A stretch of 64,000 nt of DNA from Streptomyces sp. AM 4-1-1. GTDB lineage: Bacteria; Actinomycetota; Actinomycetes; Streptomycetales; Streptomycetaceae. Position 1 is the stretch's first letter. Each line of letters opens with the position of its first letter. This document shows positions 7,027-16,024 of the stretch, in pieces. The stretch is taken from the NCBI RefSeq assembly GCF_029167625.1, contig NZ_CP119145.1, positions 310,001 to 374,000 on the forward strand. The letters run 5' to 3'. Under the pieces are notes generated by a model that saw only the letters and a list, made by a program, of their open reading frames with translations, ran no database searches and was not told the DNA's origin. A program made the position numbers and the translations under genes.

Positions 7027-8106
7027 GTGAGCGCGTTGTTCGAGCCTCTGACCCTCCGGTCGCTGACCTTCCCGAACCGGGTCTGGATGGCACCCATGTG
7101 CCAGTACTCCGCCGCGTCCTCCGGCCCCGGGACGGGCGTCGCCACCGACTGGCACTTCGCCCACTACGCGGCGCGCGCCATCGGGGGGACCGGTCTGATC
7201 CTGACCGAGGCGACGGCCGTCAGCCCGGAGGGCCGGATCAGCCCCTCGGACCTCGGCATCTGGAACGACACCCAGGTCGCCGCGCTGCGCAGGATCACCG
7301 ACTTCCTGAAGTCGCAGGGCACCGTTCCGGGCATCCAGATCGCTCATGCCGGGCGCAAGGCGTCGACAGCGGCGCCCTGGACGGGCGGCGCGCCGCTCGG
7401 CCCGGAGGAGGGTGGCTGGCAGCCGCTGGGTCCCAGCCCGGTGCCCTTCGACGAGCGTCATCCGGTACCCACAGAGCTGTCGGCAAATCAGATCCAGCGG
7501 ATCGTGGGCCAGTTCGCCGACGCGGCCAGGCGTGCGCTGGACGCCGGTTTCGAGGTCGCCGAGGTGCACGGCGCGCACGGCTATCTGATCGGCGAGTTCC
7601 TTTCCCCGCACAGCAACCACCGCACCGACGGTTACGGCGGCTCCTTCGACAACCGCGTCCGCTTCGCCCTTGAGGTCGTCGACGCCATGCGGGCCGTGTG
7701 GCCGCGGGACAAGCCGCTGTTCTTCCGGATCTCCGCCACCGACTGGCTGGACGGGGACGGCTGGACCGGTGACGACACCGTGCGGTTCGCGGCCCTGCTC
7801 AAGGAGCACGGCGTGGACCTCCTGGACGTCTCCACCGGAGGCAACGCCGCCGGGGTACGCATCCCGGTAGGCCCCGGGTACCAGGTGCCGTTCGCGGCCC
7901 GTGTCAGGAGCGCGACCGGGTTGCCGGTCGCCGCCGTAGGTCTGATCACCGAGGCCGGGCAGGCCGGGAAGATCCTCGCCAACGGCGAGGCGGACGCGGT
8001 GCTCCTCGGCCGTGAACTGCTGCGGGACCCGTCGTGGGCGCACCGCGCCGCGCGGGAACTGGGCGGCGACGTGCGCGTCCCCCAGCAGTACCACCGATCG
8101 GTCTGA
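7027..8106 (+). CDS. old yellow enzyme family NADH:flavin oxidoreductase (YqjM-like)
   Basis: 359-residue FMN-dependent ene-reductase of the thermophilic-like OYE class, which reduces activated C=C bonds or other electrophiles with NAD(P)H. Visible signatures are the N-terminal WMAPMCQYS with redox-tuning Cys25 (YqjM Cys26 equivalent), QIAHAGRKAS, the substrate-anchoring pair in EVHGAHGYLIGEFLSPHSNHRTDGYGGSFDNRVRF, and a C-terminal FMN phosphate site around AVGLITEAGQAGKIL and ADAVLLGRELLRDP. GTG at 7027 follows a GGAG. It is divergent from an ArsR gene, with a paired operator between them, so induction by electrophiles is likely. Confidence 0.93.
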   Translation: MSALFEPLTLRSLTFPNRVWMAPMCQYSAASSGPGTGVATDWHFAHYAARAIGGTGLILTEATAVSPEGRISPSDLGIWNDTQVAALRRITDFLKSQGTVPGIQIAHAGRKASTAAPWTGGAPLGPEEGGWQPLGPSPVPFDERHPVPTELSANQIQRIVGQFADAARRALDAGFEVAEVHGAHGYLIGEFLSPHSNHRTDGYGGSFDNRVRFALEVVDAMRAVWPRDKPLFFRISATDWLDGDGWTGDDTVRFAALLKEHGVDLLDVSTGGNAAGVRIPVGPGYQVPFAARVRSATGLPVAAVGLITEAGQAGKILANGEADAVLLGRELLRDPSWAHRAARELGGDVRVPQQYHRSV

Positions 8107-8201
8107 ACCGGTCCGCGTCCCGGATCACCGCTCCGGACGGTTCCGTTCCGGCCGGAGACGTCGTCGCGCTGACCGCTCCGGCCGGGCCGCCGACGCGGGG
8201 C

Positions 8202-8612
8202 TCAGCCCCGGCGCCGGAGACCGATCCCCGCGTCGGCGGCGTAGCTCTGGGTCCAGGTGCGTCCGCCGTTCGACACCCAGGTGATGTGCGCGTCGTCCCC
8301 GTCGACCCTGACCCGCTCCACGGTCATCACACGCTCACCGTCGCGCACGTCACCGCGCCGCAGTTCCCGCGCCTCGACGGTCACCGGGTCCGCCGACCGC
8401 ACGCGCTCCGCCTCGTCGGCGGCGCGGACCAGGGCGGCGGCCAGTTCCCGTACGGCCGCGGGAGTACGGGACAGGGTGACGTCCTCCTCCCCGTCCCGTC
8501 CTCGCAGCCCGATCAGAATCCCGCCGCCTTCCGCGCCGGGACGGACCTCCAGTGTCAGCCGGTGCCCGGTGCCGTCCCCGGCCGTACCGCTCTCTTCCGC
8601 CCAGGTGTCCAT
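8202..8612 (-). CDS. hypothetical protein
   Basis: 136-residue soluble protein with no recognised domain. It begins MDTWAEESGTAGDGTGHRL and alternates beta-strand-like segments (LTLEVRPGAEGGGILIGLRG) with one long helix (AAVRELAAALVRAADEAERV). It ends in a Trp/Tyr-containing strand (ITWVSNGGRTWTQSYAADAG). The ATG at 8612 has CACAAT 6 nt upstream and no Shine-Dalgarno sequence, so it is probably leaderless. It lies just downstream of the uracil-DNA glycosylase gene on the same strand, with a 38-bp gap. Function unknown. Confidence 0.6.
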   Translation of the reverse strand: MDTWAEESGTAGDGTGHRLTLEVRPGAEGGGILIGLRGRDGEEDVTLSRTPAAVRELAAALVRAADEAERVRSADPVTVEARELRRGDVRDGERVMTVERVRVDGDDAHITWVSNGGRTWTQSYAADAGIGLRRRG

Positions 8613-8650
8613 GGGCCCATTGTGACCCGCGCCGCCGGGATCACCGCCGG

Positions 8651-9328
8651 TCAGGGCAGGCGCCAGTCCACGGGCAGGGCGCCCTGGCGGGCCAGCAGAT
8701 CGTTGGTGCGGCTGAAGGGCCGTGAACCGAAGAAACCCCGGTCCGCCGACATGGGGGACGGATGGGCGGACTCGACGGCGGGCAGATCGCCCAGCAGGGG
8801 GCGCAGGTTGCGGGCGTCGCGCCCCCACAGCACGGACACCAGCGGCGTTCCCCGCCCGACCAGAGCGCGGATGGCCTGCTCGGTCACTTCCTCCCAGCCC
8901 TTGCCCCGGTGCGCCGCCGGCCTGCGGGGCGCGGTGGTCAGCGCCCTGTTGAGCAGCAGCACACCCTGTCGGGTCCAGGGCGTCAGGTCGCCGTTCGACG
9001 GGCGCGGCAGCCCCAGGTCCGCGTGCAGCTCCCGGAAGATGTTCTCCAGGCTGCCGGGCAGCCGGGTGACCTCGGGGGCGACCGAGAAGCTGAGCCCGAC
9101 GGCCATTCCCGGTGTCGGATAGGGGTCCTGACCCATGATCAGGACGCGTACCTCGTCGAAGGGCTGCTGGAAGGCACGCAGGACGTTCGCCCCGGCCGGC
9201 AGATAGGTGCGTCCCGCCGCCACTTCCGCACGCAGGAAATCACCCATCTCGGCGATACGTCCGGCCACCGGGCGCAATGCCTCGGCCCAGCCGGGCTCGA
9301 CAACTTCGTTCAACGGTCGTGCTGTCAC
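8651..9328 (-). CDS. ung: uracil-DNA glycosylase, family 1
   Basis: 225-residue base-excision repair enzyme that removes uracil from DNA. The water-activating motif GQDPYP is at 66-71 (catalytic Asp68). LLLNRALTT forms the uracil-binding strand, and the DNA-intercalation loop [18 protein letters not shown] begins at His189. Length and motif order match family 1 UDG fully. GTG at 9328 is preceded by TAGAGT 8 nt upstream and no clear Shine-Dalgarno, so transcription may start at or next to the start codon. Streptomyces genomes often carry two ung copies, and this window alone does not tell which one this is. Confidence 0.95.
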   Translation of the reverse strand: MTARPLNEVVEPGWAEALRPVAGRIAEMGDFLRAEVAAGRTYLPAGANVLRAFQQPFDEVRVLIMGQDPYPTPGMAVGLSFSVAPEVTRLPGSLENIFRELHADLGLPRPSNGDLTPWTRQGVLLLNRALTTAPRRPAAHRGKGWEEVTEQAIRALVGRGTPLVSVLWGRDARNLRPLLGDLPAVESAHPSPMSADRGFFGSRPFSRTNDLLARQGALPVDWRLP

Positions 9329-9576
9329 GGAAGATCACTCTACCGGCGTAGCGGGGGTGTTCCTCCTGCCCCTGTCTCCGTCCGCCGGCCCGGAGGGCGA
9401 CTCCCGGGAGGAGCCCCGGGAGAGGCGGGTCTCGGGACAGCCCTTAGGCTGCCGTCGTCACTCGTCACTTCTTCCTGGGGACGGTCCATGAGGTCGCGCG
9501 GCTCCTCGGACGGCAGCGGTGGGCGCCGCCGGCTTCCGGGACCACGGGGCGCCCTCCTCCCCGCCGGGCCGCCGTC

Positions 9577-10686
9577 GTGAAGGGCACGGCGGGCGCCGGA
9601 GTGCCATGGGTGCTCGGGGTCGACTCGGGAGGTTCGGGGCTGCGCGTGGCCCTCGGGCCGGTTGCCGGCTCCGGCGACGGCGACGTGCCGGTGGTCACGG
9701 CCGGCTGCGCCGAACCGGTACGCACGGGTCCGTCGGGGATCGACGCCGGACATCTGCTGGCACAGCTGCTGCCCGCCGTCGCGGAACTGCGCACGGAGGC
9801 CCGGGGGGCCGGACACGGCGAGGTGCCGGTCGTGGCGGCTGCGGTGGGGGCCGCCGGGATGGCGACGCTGGGTGACCGGCTGCGCGCGGAACTTCCCGCC
9901 GCGCTGGAGAACGCCCTCGGTGTACGAAGGCTCGCACTGGCCGCCGACGCGGTGACCGCGTACGCGGGAGCGGTCGGCCAACGGCCCGGGGCGGTCGTCG
10001 CCGCGGGCACGGGCATGATCGCGCTGGGCACGGATCTGACGAGCTGGCGGCGGGCGGACGGCTGGGGTCATCTGCTGGGCGACAGCGGTGGCGGGGCGTG
10101 GATCGGCCGGGCCGGGCTCGAAGCGGCGATGCGCGCCCACGACGGGCGGCGCGGCGGGTCGGCCACGTTGCTGGCCCGGCTGCGAGCGGTGTTCGGTCCG
10201 GCGTCCGAACTGCCCGGTCTGCTCTATCCGCGTACCGACCGGCCGGCCCTGCTCGCCTCCTTCGCCCCGGAGGTGGCCCGCTGCGCGGCGGCCGATCCCG
10301 TCGCGGCGGGCATCCTGCGGGAGGCGGCGCGTCATATCGCGGAGGCCGCCGTCGCGGTCTGCCCACCGGCACCCGGGACCGGCGTGGACAGCGGCCCGGA
10401 CACCGGAGCGGCTGCCGGACCGTACGAGGCCGGGGAGGGGCACGGGCCGTACGAAGTGGCGCTGACCGGTGGACTGTTCCGGATGGGCGCTCCGCTCCTG
10501 GTACCGCTGCGCGAGGAACTGGCGCGGCAGCTCCCGTACGCGACGCCGGTGACCGCCACCGACGGTCCCCTCACGGGGGCGTTCCGGATCGCCCGGGCGC
10601 TGGCCACGGACGGTCTGCGGCTGCCGCTCCATCCGACACTGCTTCACATACCGGGCGCCCACACCGGGCCGGAGCCGGGCGGGTGA
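9577..10686 (+). CDS. BadF/BadG/BcrA/BcrD ATPase family, N-acetylglucosamine kinase-like
   Basis: 369-residue ASKHA-fold sugar kinase candidate. The phosphate-1 loop is GVDSGGSGLRVALG near residue 14. The second phosphate loop is AAGTGMIALG, followed by GWGHLLGDSGGGAWIGRAGLEAAMRAHDGR, typical of GlcNAc kinases. The adenosine site is VALTGGLFRMGAPLLVPL near residue 300. It likely phosphorylates N-acetylglucosamine or a related amino sugar recovered from cell wall or chitin, but specificity is inferred from family only. An insert rich in Gly, Pro and Asp (about 260-285) is unusual and probably a surface loop. Start GTG at 9577. Confidence 0.8.
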   Translation: MKGTAGAGVPWVLGVDSGGSGLRVALGPVAGSGDGDVPVVTAGCAEPVRTGPSGIDAGHLLAQLLPAVAELRTEARGAGHGEVPVVAAAVGAAGMATLGDRLRAELPAALENALGVRRLALAADAVTAYAGAVGQRPGAVVAAGTGMIALGTDLTSWRRADGWGHLLGDSGGGAWIGRAGLEAAMRAHDGRRGGSATLLARLRAVFGPASELPGLLYPRTDRPALLASFAPEVARCAAADPVAAGILREAARHIAEAAVAVCPPAPGTGVDSGPDTGAAAGPYEAGEGHGPYEVALTGGLFRMGAPLLVPLREELARQLPYATPVTATDGPLTGAFRIARALATDGLRLPLHPTLLHIPGAHTGPEPGG

Positions 10687-10844
10687 GGAACACCGCCCAC
10701 AGCGGGTCGAACAGACGGAGACAGTCATGAGACAGAGCGGGGCATTCGGAAGTTAAGCCACTCATCGGATAAAAGCGGACAGATAACGTTTGACCGGGCC
10801 CTCCCCGCGCGGCAGACCACCCAAAACCAGTAGCATGCGGCGCC

Positions 10845-11768
10845 ATGAGCACCCCCACTGGGCCCGCTTCCGGCCTGCCTGTACGAATGCCGCGACCTCG
10901 CCAGTCCGGACGGCACCGCCGCCCGGAGCCCGTGGTCGCACCCGAGGGCGCCGCCGCGCTCGTCCTGGCCGTTCCCGGCCCCCCTTCGCCGGCCACTCGT
11001 AGCCTCGCCGAAGAGGTCATCAGCATCGCCCGTTCCGAGCTGCCCGGCCTGAACGCACGGATCGGGTACCTCGACGGCGACGACGAGGAGTTCCCGACGC
11101 TGACGTCCGTGCTCGCGCACGCCGCGGCCGAGCGTGTCACGCGCTTCGAGCAGGCGAAGGCCGCGGGCCATGAGGTCTCCGCACCCGAGGGTCCGGCCGG
11201 TGTGGTCGTGCCCCTGCTCGCCGGTCCGGACAGCGCGCTGATCCGGCGGATACGGCAGGCCGTCATGGACAGCCGCGCGCCGGTCGAACTGACCGATGTG
11301 CTCGGTCCGCACCCGCTGCTCGCGGAAGCCCTTCACGTACGGCTGGCGGAGGCGGGCCTGGCCCGCGCCGACCGTGCCAGGCTGTTCACCGTGGCCACCG
11401 CCGCCGACGGCATCGTGCTGGCCACCGTGGGCGGCGAGGAGGCCGTGCGGGCCGCCGGGATCACCGGGATGCTGCTGGCCGCCCGGCTCGCGGTGCCGGT
11501 CATGGCCGCCGCACTCGACGTGGACGGTTCGGTCGCCTCGATCGCCGAGCAGCTGAAGAACTCGGGCTCCGCCCAGCTCGCGCTGGCGCCGTACCTGGTC
11601 GGTCCCGAGATCGCCGACGGACTGCTGGACTCCGCGGCGAAGGAGGCAGGCTGCGCGACGGCCGACGCGCTCGGCGCCTATCCGGCGATCGGGAAGCTCG
11701 TCCTGTCCAAGTACACGGCGGCGCTCGGCATCTCCCCGGCGGTCCAGCAGGGAGTACAGGTCCACTGA
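10845..11768 (+). CDS. CbiX-like sirohydrochlorin chelatase family protein
   Basis: 307-residue protein with two tandem CbiX/CbiK-type chelatase modules, as in actinobacterial proteins annotated sirohydrochlorin chelatase. Module 1 runs from ALVLAVPGPPSPATRSLAEEV to VVVPLLAGPDSALIRRIRQAV, where the usual metal-binding His of canonical CbiX HG motifs is replaced by Pro-Gly (AVPG). Module 2 contains LGPHPLLAEALHVRL and APYLVGPEI. The altered metal site means catalysis is not certain. The ATG is 8 nt after TAGCAT, again a leaderless or near-leaderless start. No other sirohaem or cobalamin genes are adjacent. The basic N terminus (about 30 residues) lies outside the domain. Confidence 0.65.
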   Translation: MSTPTGPASGLPVRMPRPRQSGRHRRPEPVVAPEGAAALVLAVPGPPSPATRSLAEEVISIARSELPGLNARIGYLDGDDEEFPTLTSVLAHAAAERVTRFEQAKAAGHEVSAPEGPAGVVVPLLAGPDSALIRRIRQAVMDSRAPVELTDVLGPHPLLAEALHVRLAEAGLARADRARLFTVATAADGIVLATVGGEEAVRAAGITGMLLAARLAVPVMAAALDVDGSVASIAEQLKNSGSAQLALAPYLVGPEIADGLLDSAAKEAGCATADALGAYPAIGKLVLSKYTAALGISPAVQQGVQVH

Positions 11769-11930
11769 CCCCGGTCCGCCGGGCAGGTGAGGGGGAGCTT
11801 CAGCCGGTCAGCACGGTGTGCGACGGGGTCGGTACCGATCGGATGAACCGGTACCGGCCCCGCCGTCGCGTTCCGCGCCCGACGGGGTGTCCGCGCCGGT
11901 CGTGGAAGGCGTACGCGGACGCGTACGGCC

Positions 11931-12989
11931 TCAGACGAAGACGACGCAGGAGGCGGCCGGTACGTCGACCGAGCCCGCGAGGGCAGGAACTCCGGTCGCC
12001 GGGTCGACGCCGAACCAGCTGACGTCCCCGGAGCGCTCGTTGGCCGCGTACAGCCACCGGCCGGTGGGGTCGAGGGCCAGGTCGCGCGGCCAGTGGCCAC
12101 CGCAGTCCACGGTCGTGACCAGGGACAGCCGCTCGCCCGTCGCGTCGAGGGCGAGGACCGAGATGCTGTCGTGGCCCCGGTTGGCGGTCCAGACGAACCG
12201 TCCGCCGGGAGCGACGACGATCTCGGACGGATAGACACGTACCTCGGGGTCGGTGACCGCGTCGTCGGGCAGGAGGGCCGTCTCGCCGAGCGGTTCGAGT
12301 GTTCCGGCGGAGGAGTCCCAGTGGCAGACCGTGACGGTCGGTTCCAGCTCGTTGACGACGTACGCGTGACCGCCGCCGGGGTGGAAGGCCAGATGACGCG
12401 GCCCGGTCCCGGGGCGCAGCGGTGTCTCGCTGTGCACGCGCAGTGCGCCGGTGTGCGCGTCGAGCGCGCACACCCGTACGGAGTCGGTGCCGAGGTCGAC
12501 GCTCAGCACCCAGTTCCCGGAGGGGTCGGGCAGCACCTGGTGGGCGTGCGGACCTTCCTGACGGTCGGGGTCCGGGCCCCCGCCCTGGTGCCGGAGTACG
12601 GACACGGCTGCGCCCAGGGTGCCGTCGGCCAGGACCGGGACCGTGGTGACGCTTCCGGAGCCGTAGTTGGCGGTGACGAGGTGGCCGCCCGCGAGGGCCA
12701 GATGGGTGGGTGCCTCGCCGTCCACCGGACGGACCTCACCGGCCGGGCGGGGCAGTTCGCCGCTGATGTCGAACGCGGCGGCGGCCCCGTGGCCGGTCTC
12801 GCTGACCGCGTAGAGCGCGGCGCCGTCGGGGGCCGGGGCGAGGAACGAGGGGTCGGGGACGGTGTCCGTGGCACCCAGTACGGTCAGCGCGCCGGTCTCC
12901 GGGTCCACCGCGGCGGCGGTGATGCCGCTCCCGCCCGCCGAAGTGAAGGAACCGATGAACGCCCGCCGCCCCACACCGTTGCCGCCCAC
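11931..12989 (-). CDS. lactonase family protein (YbhE/6-phosphogluconolactonase-like beta-propeller)
   Basis: 352-residue seven-bladed beta-propeller of the lactonase/3-carboxymuconate cyclase type. It starts GRRAFIGSFTSAGGSGITAAAVDPETGAL. Repeating blades follow, with PSFLAPAPDGAALYAVSE, EGPHAHQVLPDPSGNWVLSVDLGTDSV, GTGPRHLAFHPGGGHAYVVNEL and GHWPRDLALDPTGRWLYAANERSGDVSWF. The His and Arg residues in the HAHQ and GPRH blades form the family catalytic pocket. It may hydrolyse 6-phosphogluconolactone or another sugar lactone. GTG at 12989 is preceded by GGGGA 6 nt away. An imperfect 20-bp palindrome lies 28 bp upstream. No secretion signal is present. Confidence 0.85.
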   Translation of the reverse strand: MGGNGVGRRAFIGSFTSAGGSGITAAAVDPETGALTVLGATDTVPDPSFLAPAPDGAALYAVSETGHGAAAAFDISGELPRPAGEVRPVDGEAPTHLALAGGHLVTANYGSGSVTTVPVLADGTLGAAVSVLRHQGGGPDPDRQEGPHAHQVLPDPSGNWVLSVDLGTDSVRVCALDAHTGALRVHSETPLRPGTGPRHLAFHPGGGHAYVVNELEPTVTVCHWDSSAGTLEPLGETALLPDDAVTDPEVRVYPSEIVVAPGGRFVWTANRGHDSISVLALDATGERLSLVTTVDCGGHWPRDLALDPTGRWLYAANERSGDVSWFGVDPATGVPALAGSVDVPAASCVVFV

Positions 12990-13016
12990 CGTGCATCCCC
13001 TTTTCGCCGAGTGGCC

Positions 13017-13036
13017 GCGGTCGTTCGAACAACCGC
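13017..13036. promoter_or_regulatory. 20-bp inverted repeat upstream of the lactonase gene
   Basis: GCGGTCGTTCGAACAACCGC is a palindrome with a single mismatched pair, centred on GTTCGAAC. It lies 28-47 bp upstream of the lactonase start, on the downstream side of a TACCGT -10-like box (minus strand, about 13050-13056). That position suits a repressor site at or after the transcription start. The cognate regulator is not identified. Confidence 0.5.
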
Positions 13037-13216
13037 GCTCTTCCGCGCAGACGGTAGCAGCCGTGCCCGTATTGGTCCGGACCTGACCACTGTCCGGTCC
13101 GCACCGGACGCGTCGTCCGGCCGTCGGCCGGGCACGGCTGGAGCGCGGAGCGGCGTGCCGCGATCCCGCCCGCCCTTCCCCTCTCCGCGGTGCGTGCGCG
13201 GGAGGGGCGCCGGGCG

Positions 13217-14140
13217 TCAGTTCGCCAGGTGGAAGCGGATCGTGGTGCCTTCGGGGCCGGTGTGCACGCGGACCAGGTCGGTGAGGTAGTGGACTATCAG
13301 CAGTCCCCGGCCGCCGATCTGTTCGGGCGGCGGCGGGCGGCGGCCCGCGAGCGGGTCGGCCAGGTGCCCCGCGTCCGTGACCTCGCACAGGACCTGTCCG
13401 TCCTGTGTCCAGACGCGTACCGTGCCCGATCCACCACCGTGCACCACGCTGTTCGTGGTCAGCTCGGCGACGGCCAGGGTGAAGTCCTCCAGCCGCTCGT
13501 CCGTCAGGCCCAGACGCCTGGCCCGGTCGACCGCGAAGTCCCGCGCGCCGGGCAGGAGCTCGGCTCCGAAGGCGAAGGCGGCCGCACGCGACGGACGGGC
13601 CAGCGGCTGGTTGTAGACGGCGACGACATGGTCGGGGTCGTACGTCCCGCTGCGCTCCTCACGTCCCGCGTCGACGACCACGGGATGTGTGGCGTACGCG
13701 TCGGCGAGCACCGCCTCGTCCAGCCGCGCGGCGTCGTACGGGCAGACGATGGTGACGTCCCGGTCGTGGAACGCGGCGTTGATCAGCGCCTCGTGCTGCA
13801 CACAGGCGGGGTATTCGGCCTCGGTACGGCCGGGCCAGATCGGCTCCCCGATGATGCGCACCCGTCCGGCGGGATGGGCGTCGGCGAAGGCCCGCAGCAC
13901 CTTGGGAATGATCCGACCCGGGTTGCGCCCCGCGTCGGCCATGTCGATGAACCGCACCGCCCCGGCGTCCGTGCCCAGTTCGGTGCGCAGCAGACCGAGC
14001 CTGCTGCCCGGGACCGCCACCGCCACCGGCTCGCCCGCGGCGAGACCGTCCTGGACGAACGGCACCGTCCCGGCGAGGTATTCCTGGTCGTCCCGGTAGA
14101 ACAGCGCCGGATGAACGAACGGTTCGGACACCTGCGTCAC
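13217..14140 (-). CDS. MEDS domain plus HATPase anti-sigma/sensor kinase protein
   Basis: 307-residue cytoplasmic signalling protein. The N-terminal MEDS domain (about residues 8-165) starts HPALFYRDDQEYLAGTVPFVQDGL and contains FIDMADAGRNPGRIIP and VRIIGEPIWPGRT. The C-terminal GHKL ATPase domain (about 200-305) has an N-box-like LAVAELTTNSVVHGGGSG and a G-box GGRGLLIVHYLTD. Such proteins act as RsbW-type switch kinases on STAS anti-sigma antagonists. It overlaps the preceding STAS gene by 4 nt (GTGA, 14137-14140), so the two are translationally coupled and probable partners. The GTG start has GAGGTG 5 nt upstream. Confidence 0.88.
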   Translation of the reverse strand: MTQVSEPFVHPALFYRDDQEYLAGTVPFVQDGLAAGEPVAVAVPGSRLGLLRTELGTDAGAVRFIDMADAGRNPGRIIPKVLRAFADAHPAGRVRIIGEPIWPGRTEAEYPACVQHEALINAAFHDRDVTIVCPYDAARLDEAVLADAYATHPVVVDAGREERSGTYDPDHVVAVYNQPLARPSRAAAFAFGAELLPGARDFAVDRARRLGLTDERLEDFTLAVAELTTNSVVHGGGSGTVRVWTQDGQVLCEVTDAGHLADPLAGRRPPPPEQIGGRGLLIVHYLTDLVRVHTGPEGTTIRFHLAN

Positions 14141-14493
14141 GTCGTCACCTCGATCGCTGACAAGTCGGGCCAGAACAGTTCCAACGCGCGCCGCAGCGGG
14201 CGTGGCGGTGCCTTGAGGACCATGGATCGTCCGGTGCCGAGCTGCTGGGCCGCGACCGCCACGGCGGACGCGCCCGCGACATCGACGAAGGACACGGACG
14301 ACAGGTCCAGATAGACATCGCCGCTCCCTCCCACCAGGCTCTCCAGCGCGTGCTCCCACGCGGCGCGTGTGGTCAGCGTGACCTCACCGGCCGCGCGCAC
14401 CCCTGGCGGGTCCGTCAGCGAACGCAGTTCCAGCACGGCCGCCCTCGGCGGCGCGGATGCCGTGAACGGGTCCGCACCGTGTGAGTCGTCCAC
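14137..14493 (-). CDS. STAS domain anti-sigma factor antagonist
   Basis: 118-residue STAS-domain protein of the RsbV/SpoIIAA type, expected to bind a switch kinase and release a sigma factor. The phosphorylation region is DVYLDLSSVSFVDVAGASAVAVAAQ, in which the Ser in the conserved DVAGAS segment is the probable target. The N terminus begins MDDSHGADPFTASAPP. The GTG start at 14493 has a strong GGAGG nearby. It shares a 4-nt overlap with the MEDS-HATPase gene and lies downstream of a SpoIIE phosphatase gene, which completes a kinase/antagonist/phosphatase set. Confidence 0.88.
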   Translation of the reverse strand: MDDSHGADPFTASAPPRAAVLELRSLTDPPGVRAAGEVTLTTRAAWEHALESLVGGSGDVYLDLSSVSFVDVAGASAVAVAAQQLGTGRSMVLKAPPRPLRRALELFWPDLSAIEVTT

Positions 14494-14577
14494 CCTCCGA
14501 CCTCCCCCTGTCTCAGGACCGGGGCATCATCCCACACCGCCCCGGAGCGCCGGGGCGGCCCGTCCCCCATCACTCCG

Positions 14578-14594
14578 AGGGCCCGGTGGGCCCT
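14578..14594 (-). terminator. hairpin after the SpoIIE gene
   Basis: AGGGCCC-GGT-GGGCCCT forms a 7-bp perfect stem with a 3-nt loop, 87 bp past the stop codon of the response-regulator/SpoIIE gene and before the STAS start. It is a likely terminator or attenuator within the signalling block. No U-tract is seen, as is usual in this genus. Confidence 0.55.
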
Positions 14595-14680
14595 TCCTCG
14601 AACCGCCGGCCCGCCGGGGAAGGACCGGCCGGCCGGGCGGTGTCCTCCACCGGTAGCGGGCGGAGCCGCGCGGTGCTCGC

Positions 14681-15922
14681 TCACCTGCCCCATTCCAGGT
14701 GCACGACGGCCCGGTCGTCCTTGTGCCCGCCGTACTCGGCCGACAGCTCCTGCGTCTCGGTGATGAGCGTGTCCACGAGGCTTCCGGCGAGCAGCCCTGC
14801 GTGCTTCCGGGCCAGCGCCAGAAGTCCCTCTTCGCCCAGGCGCTGCCCCCCGGGACCGGTGCGCCCCTCGAACAGGCCGTCGGTGAACAGGACCAGGGCT
14901 CCTGACGGGGGCAGGGCGAGTTCGGTCTCGGGCCAGCGGGCCAGCCCGGCGGGCAGCAGACCGAGGGCCGGCCCGCCCTCGGTCTCCACCAGTTCCGCGC
15001 CGCGTGTGTGGGAGATGAGGAGCGCGGGCGGGTGCCCCGCGCGCTGTGACGTCACGGTGTCCAGCCGGGGCGAGAAGGTCAGGCTGGTGACCGTGGCGAA
15101 GATCTCCTCCCGGGCGCGCTCGGCGTTGAGGATCTCCTCCATCAGATGCATCAGGGTGTCGCCCCGCGCTCCAGCGAGGGTGAAGGAGCGCCAGGCGACA
15201 CGGAGGCAGACGCCGAGGGCGGCCTCGTCGGGGCCGTGGCCGGAGACGTCGCCGATCAGGGCGCGGACGCTGCCGTCCGACGATTCCACCACGTCGTAGA
15301 AGTCGCCTCCGAGCAGTGCCTGCTCGCGGCCTGGTTCGTACCGGGCGTGGACGCGGATGGTGTCGGAACGCAGGAGCGGGGAAGGGAGCAGCCCTCGCTC
15401 CAGGCGGGCGTTCTCCTCGGCGCGCAGCCGGCTCGCCTGGATGGCGGACGCGGCCCGCTCGCTCTGGCGGCGCTGGACCGCGTAGCGGATCGACCTTCCG
15501 AGGGCGGAAGGTTCGATGAGCCCTTTGAGGAGGTAGTCCTGGGCTCCGGCACTGACCGCGGACAGCCCGGTGCTCTCTTCGGCCAGCCCTGTCAGGACGA
15601 CGACGGCGGCACGGGGCGATGCCCGCAGGATCGCCCGGACGAGGTCCAGGCCCTGCGCGTCGGGCAGGTGAAGGTCGAGCAGTACGCACTGGGGCGTGTG
15701 TGTGCTCCGCAGGGCGGCCTCCGCCTCCGCCAGCGACCGGGCCCGCCGCAGCTCGGTGACCAGCCCGGTGTCCGTCAGCATCTCCTCCACCAGCAGCGCG
15801 TCCCCGTCGTCGTCCTCCACGAGCAGCATGGTGAGGACGGTGCCGGCCGGGGGTGTTCCCTCGTCCGGTACGGGCAGTGGCAGGCCGCCTGTTCTTGGGG
15901 ACGGAGGACCGATGGGCCGCAC
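14681..15922 (-). CDS. response regulator receiver fused to PP2C/SpoIIE phosphatase
   Basis: 413-residue two-domain regulator. The receiver domain (about residues 28-150) shows LLVEDDDGDALLVEEML, the phospho-acceptor Asp in VLLDLHLPDAQGLDLV, VVVLTGLAEE and the Lys in DYLLKG. A short linker helix (QASRLRAEENARLERGLLP) follows. The SpoIIE/PP2C domain (about 205-413) contains GGDFYDVVES and ALIGDVSGHGPDEAALGV with metal-binding Asp residues, then LVLFTDGLFEGR and DDRAVVHLEWG. It should dephosphorylate STAS-domain antagonists, very likely the neighbouring one, when its receiver is phosphorylated. GTG at 15922 follows GGGAAG. A TTG at 16000 would extend it, with no family support. Confidence 0.9.
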   Translation of the reverse strand: MRPIGPPSPRTGGLPLPVPDEGTPPAGTVLTMLLVEDDDGDALLVEEMLTDTGLVTELRRARSLAEAEAALRSTHTPQCVLLDLHLPDAQGLDLVRAILRASPRAAVVVLTGLAEESTGLSAVSAGAQDYLLKGLIEPSALGRSIRYAVQRRQSERAASAIQASRLRAEENARLERGLLPSPLLRSDTIRVHARYEPGREQALLGGDFYDVVESSDGSVRALIGDVSGHGPDEAALGVCLRVAWRSFTLAGARGDTLMHLMEEILNAERAREEIFATVTSLTFSPRLDTVTSQRAGHPPALLISHTRGAELVETEGGPALGLLPAGLARWPETELALPPSGALVLFTDGLFEGRTGPGGQRLGEEGLLALARKHAGLLAGSLVDTLITETQELSAEYGGHKDDRAVVHLEWGR

Positions 15923-16024
15923 GCTCTTCCCTACTTCCGCTCTGGCCGCCTCACGGGGCGGAAGGAACATCCACAGGTGAGAATACTTGTCGCGCCGCAA
16001 GAGCTGACGGGTGTTCCGCTCGGT

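Noticed and set aside
7027..8106. flavin oxidoreductase as a lanthipeptide dehydroalanine reductase
   Set aside because: It is about 30 kb from the lanthipeptide genes, is paired with its own ArsR repressor and has a full YqjM-type active site.
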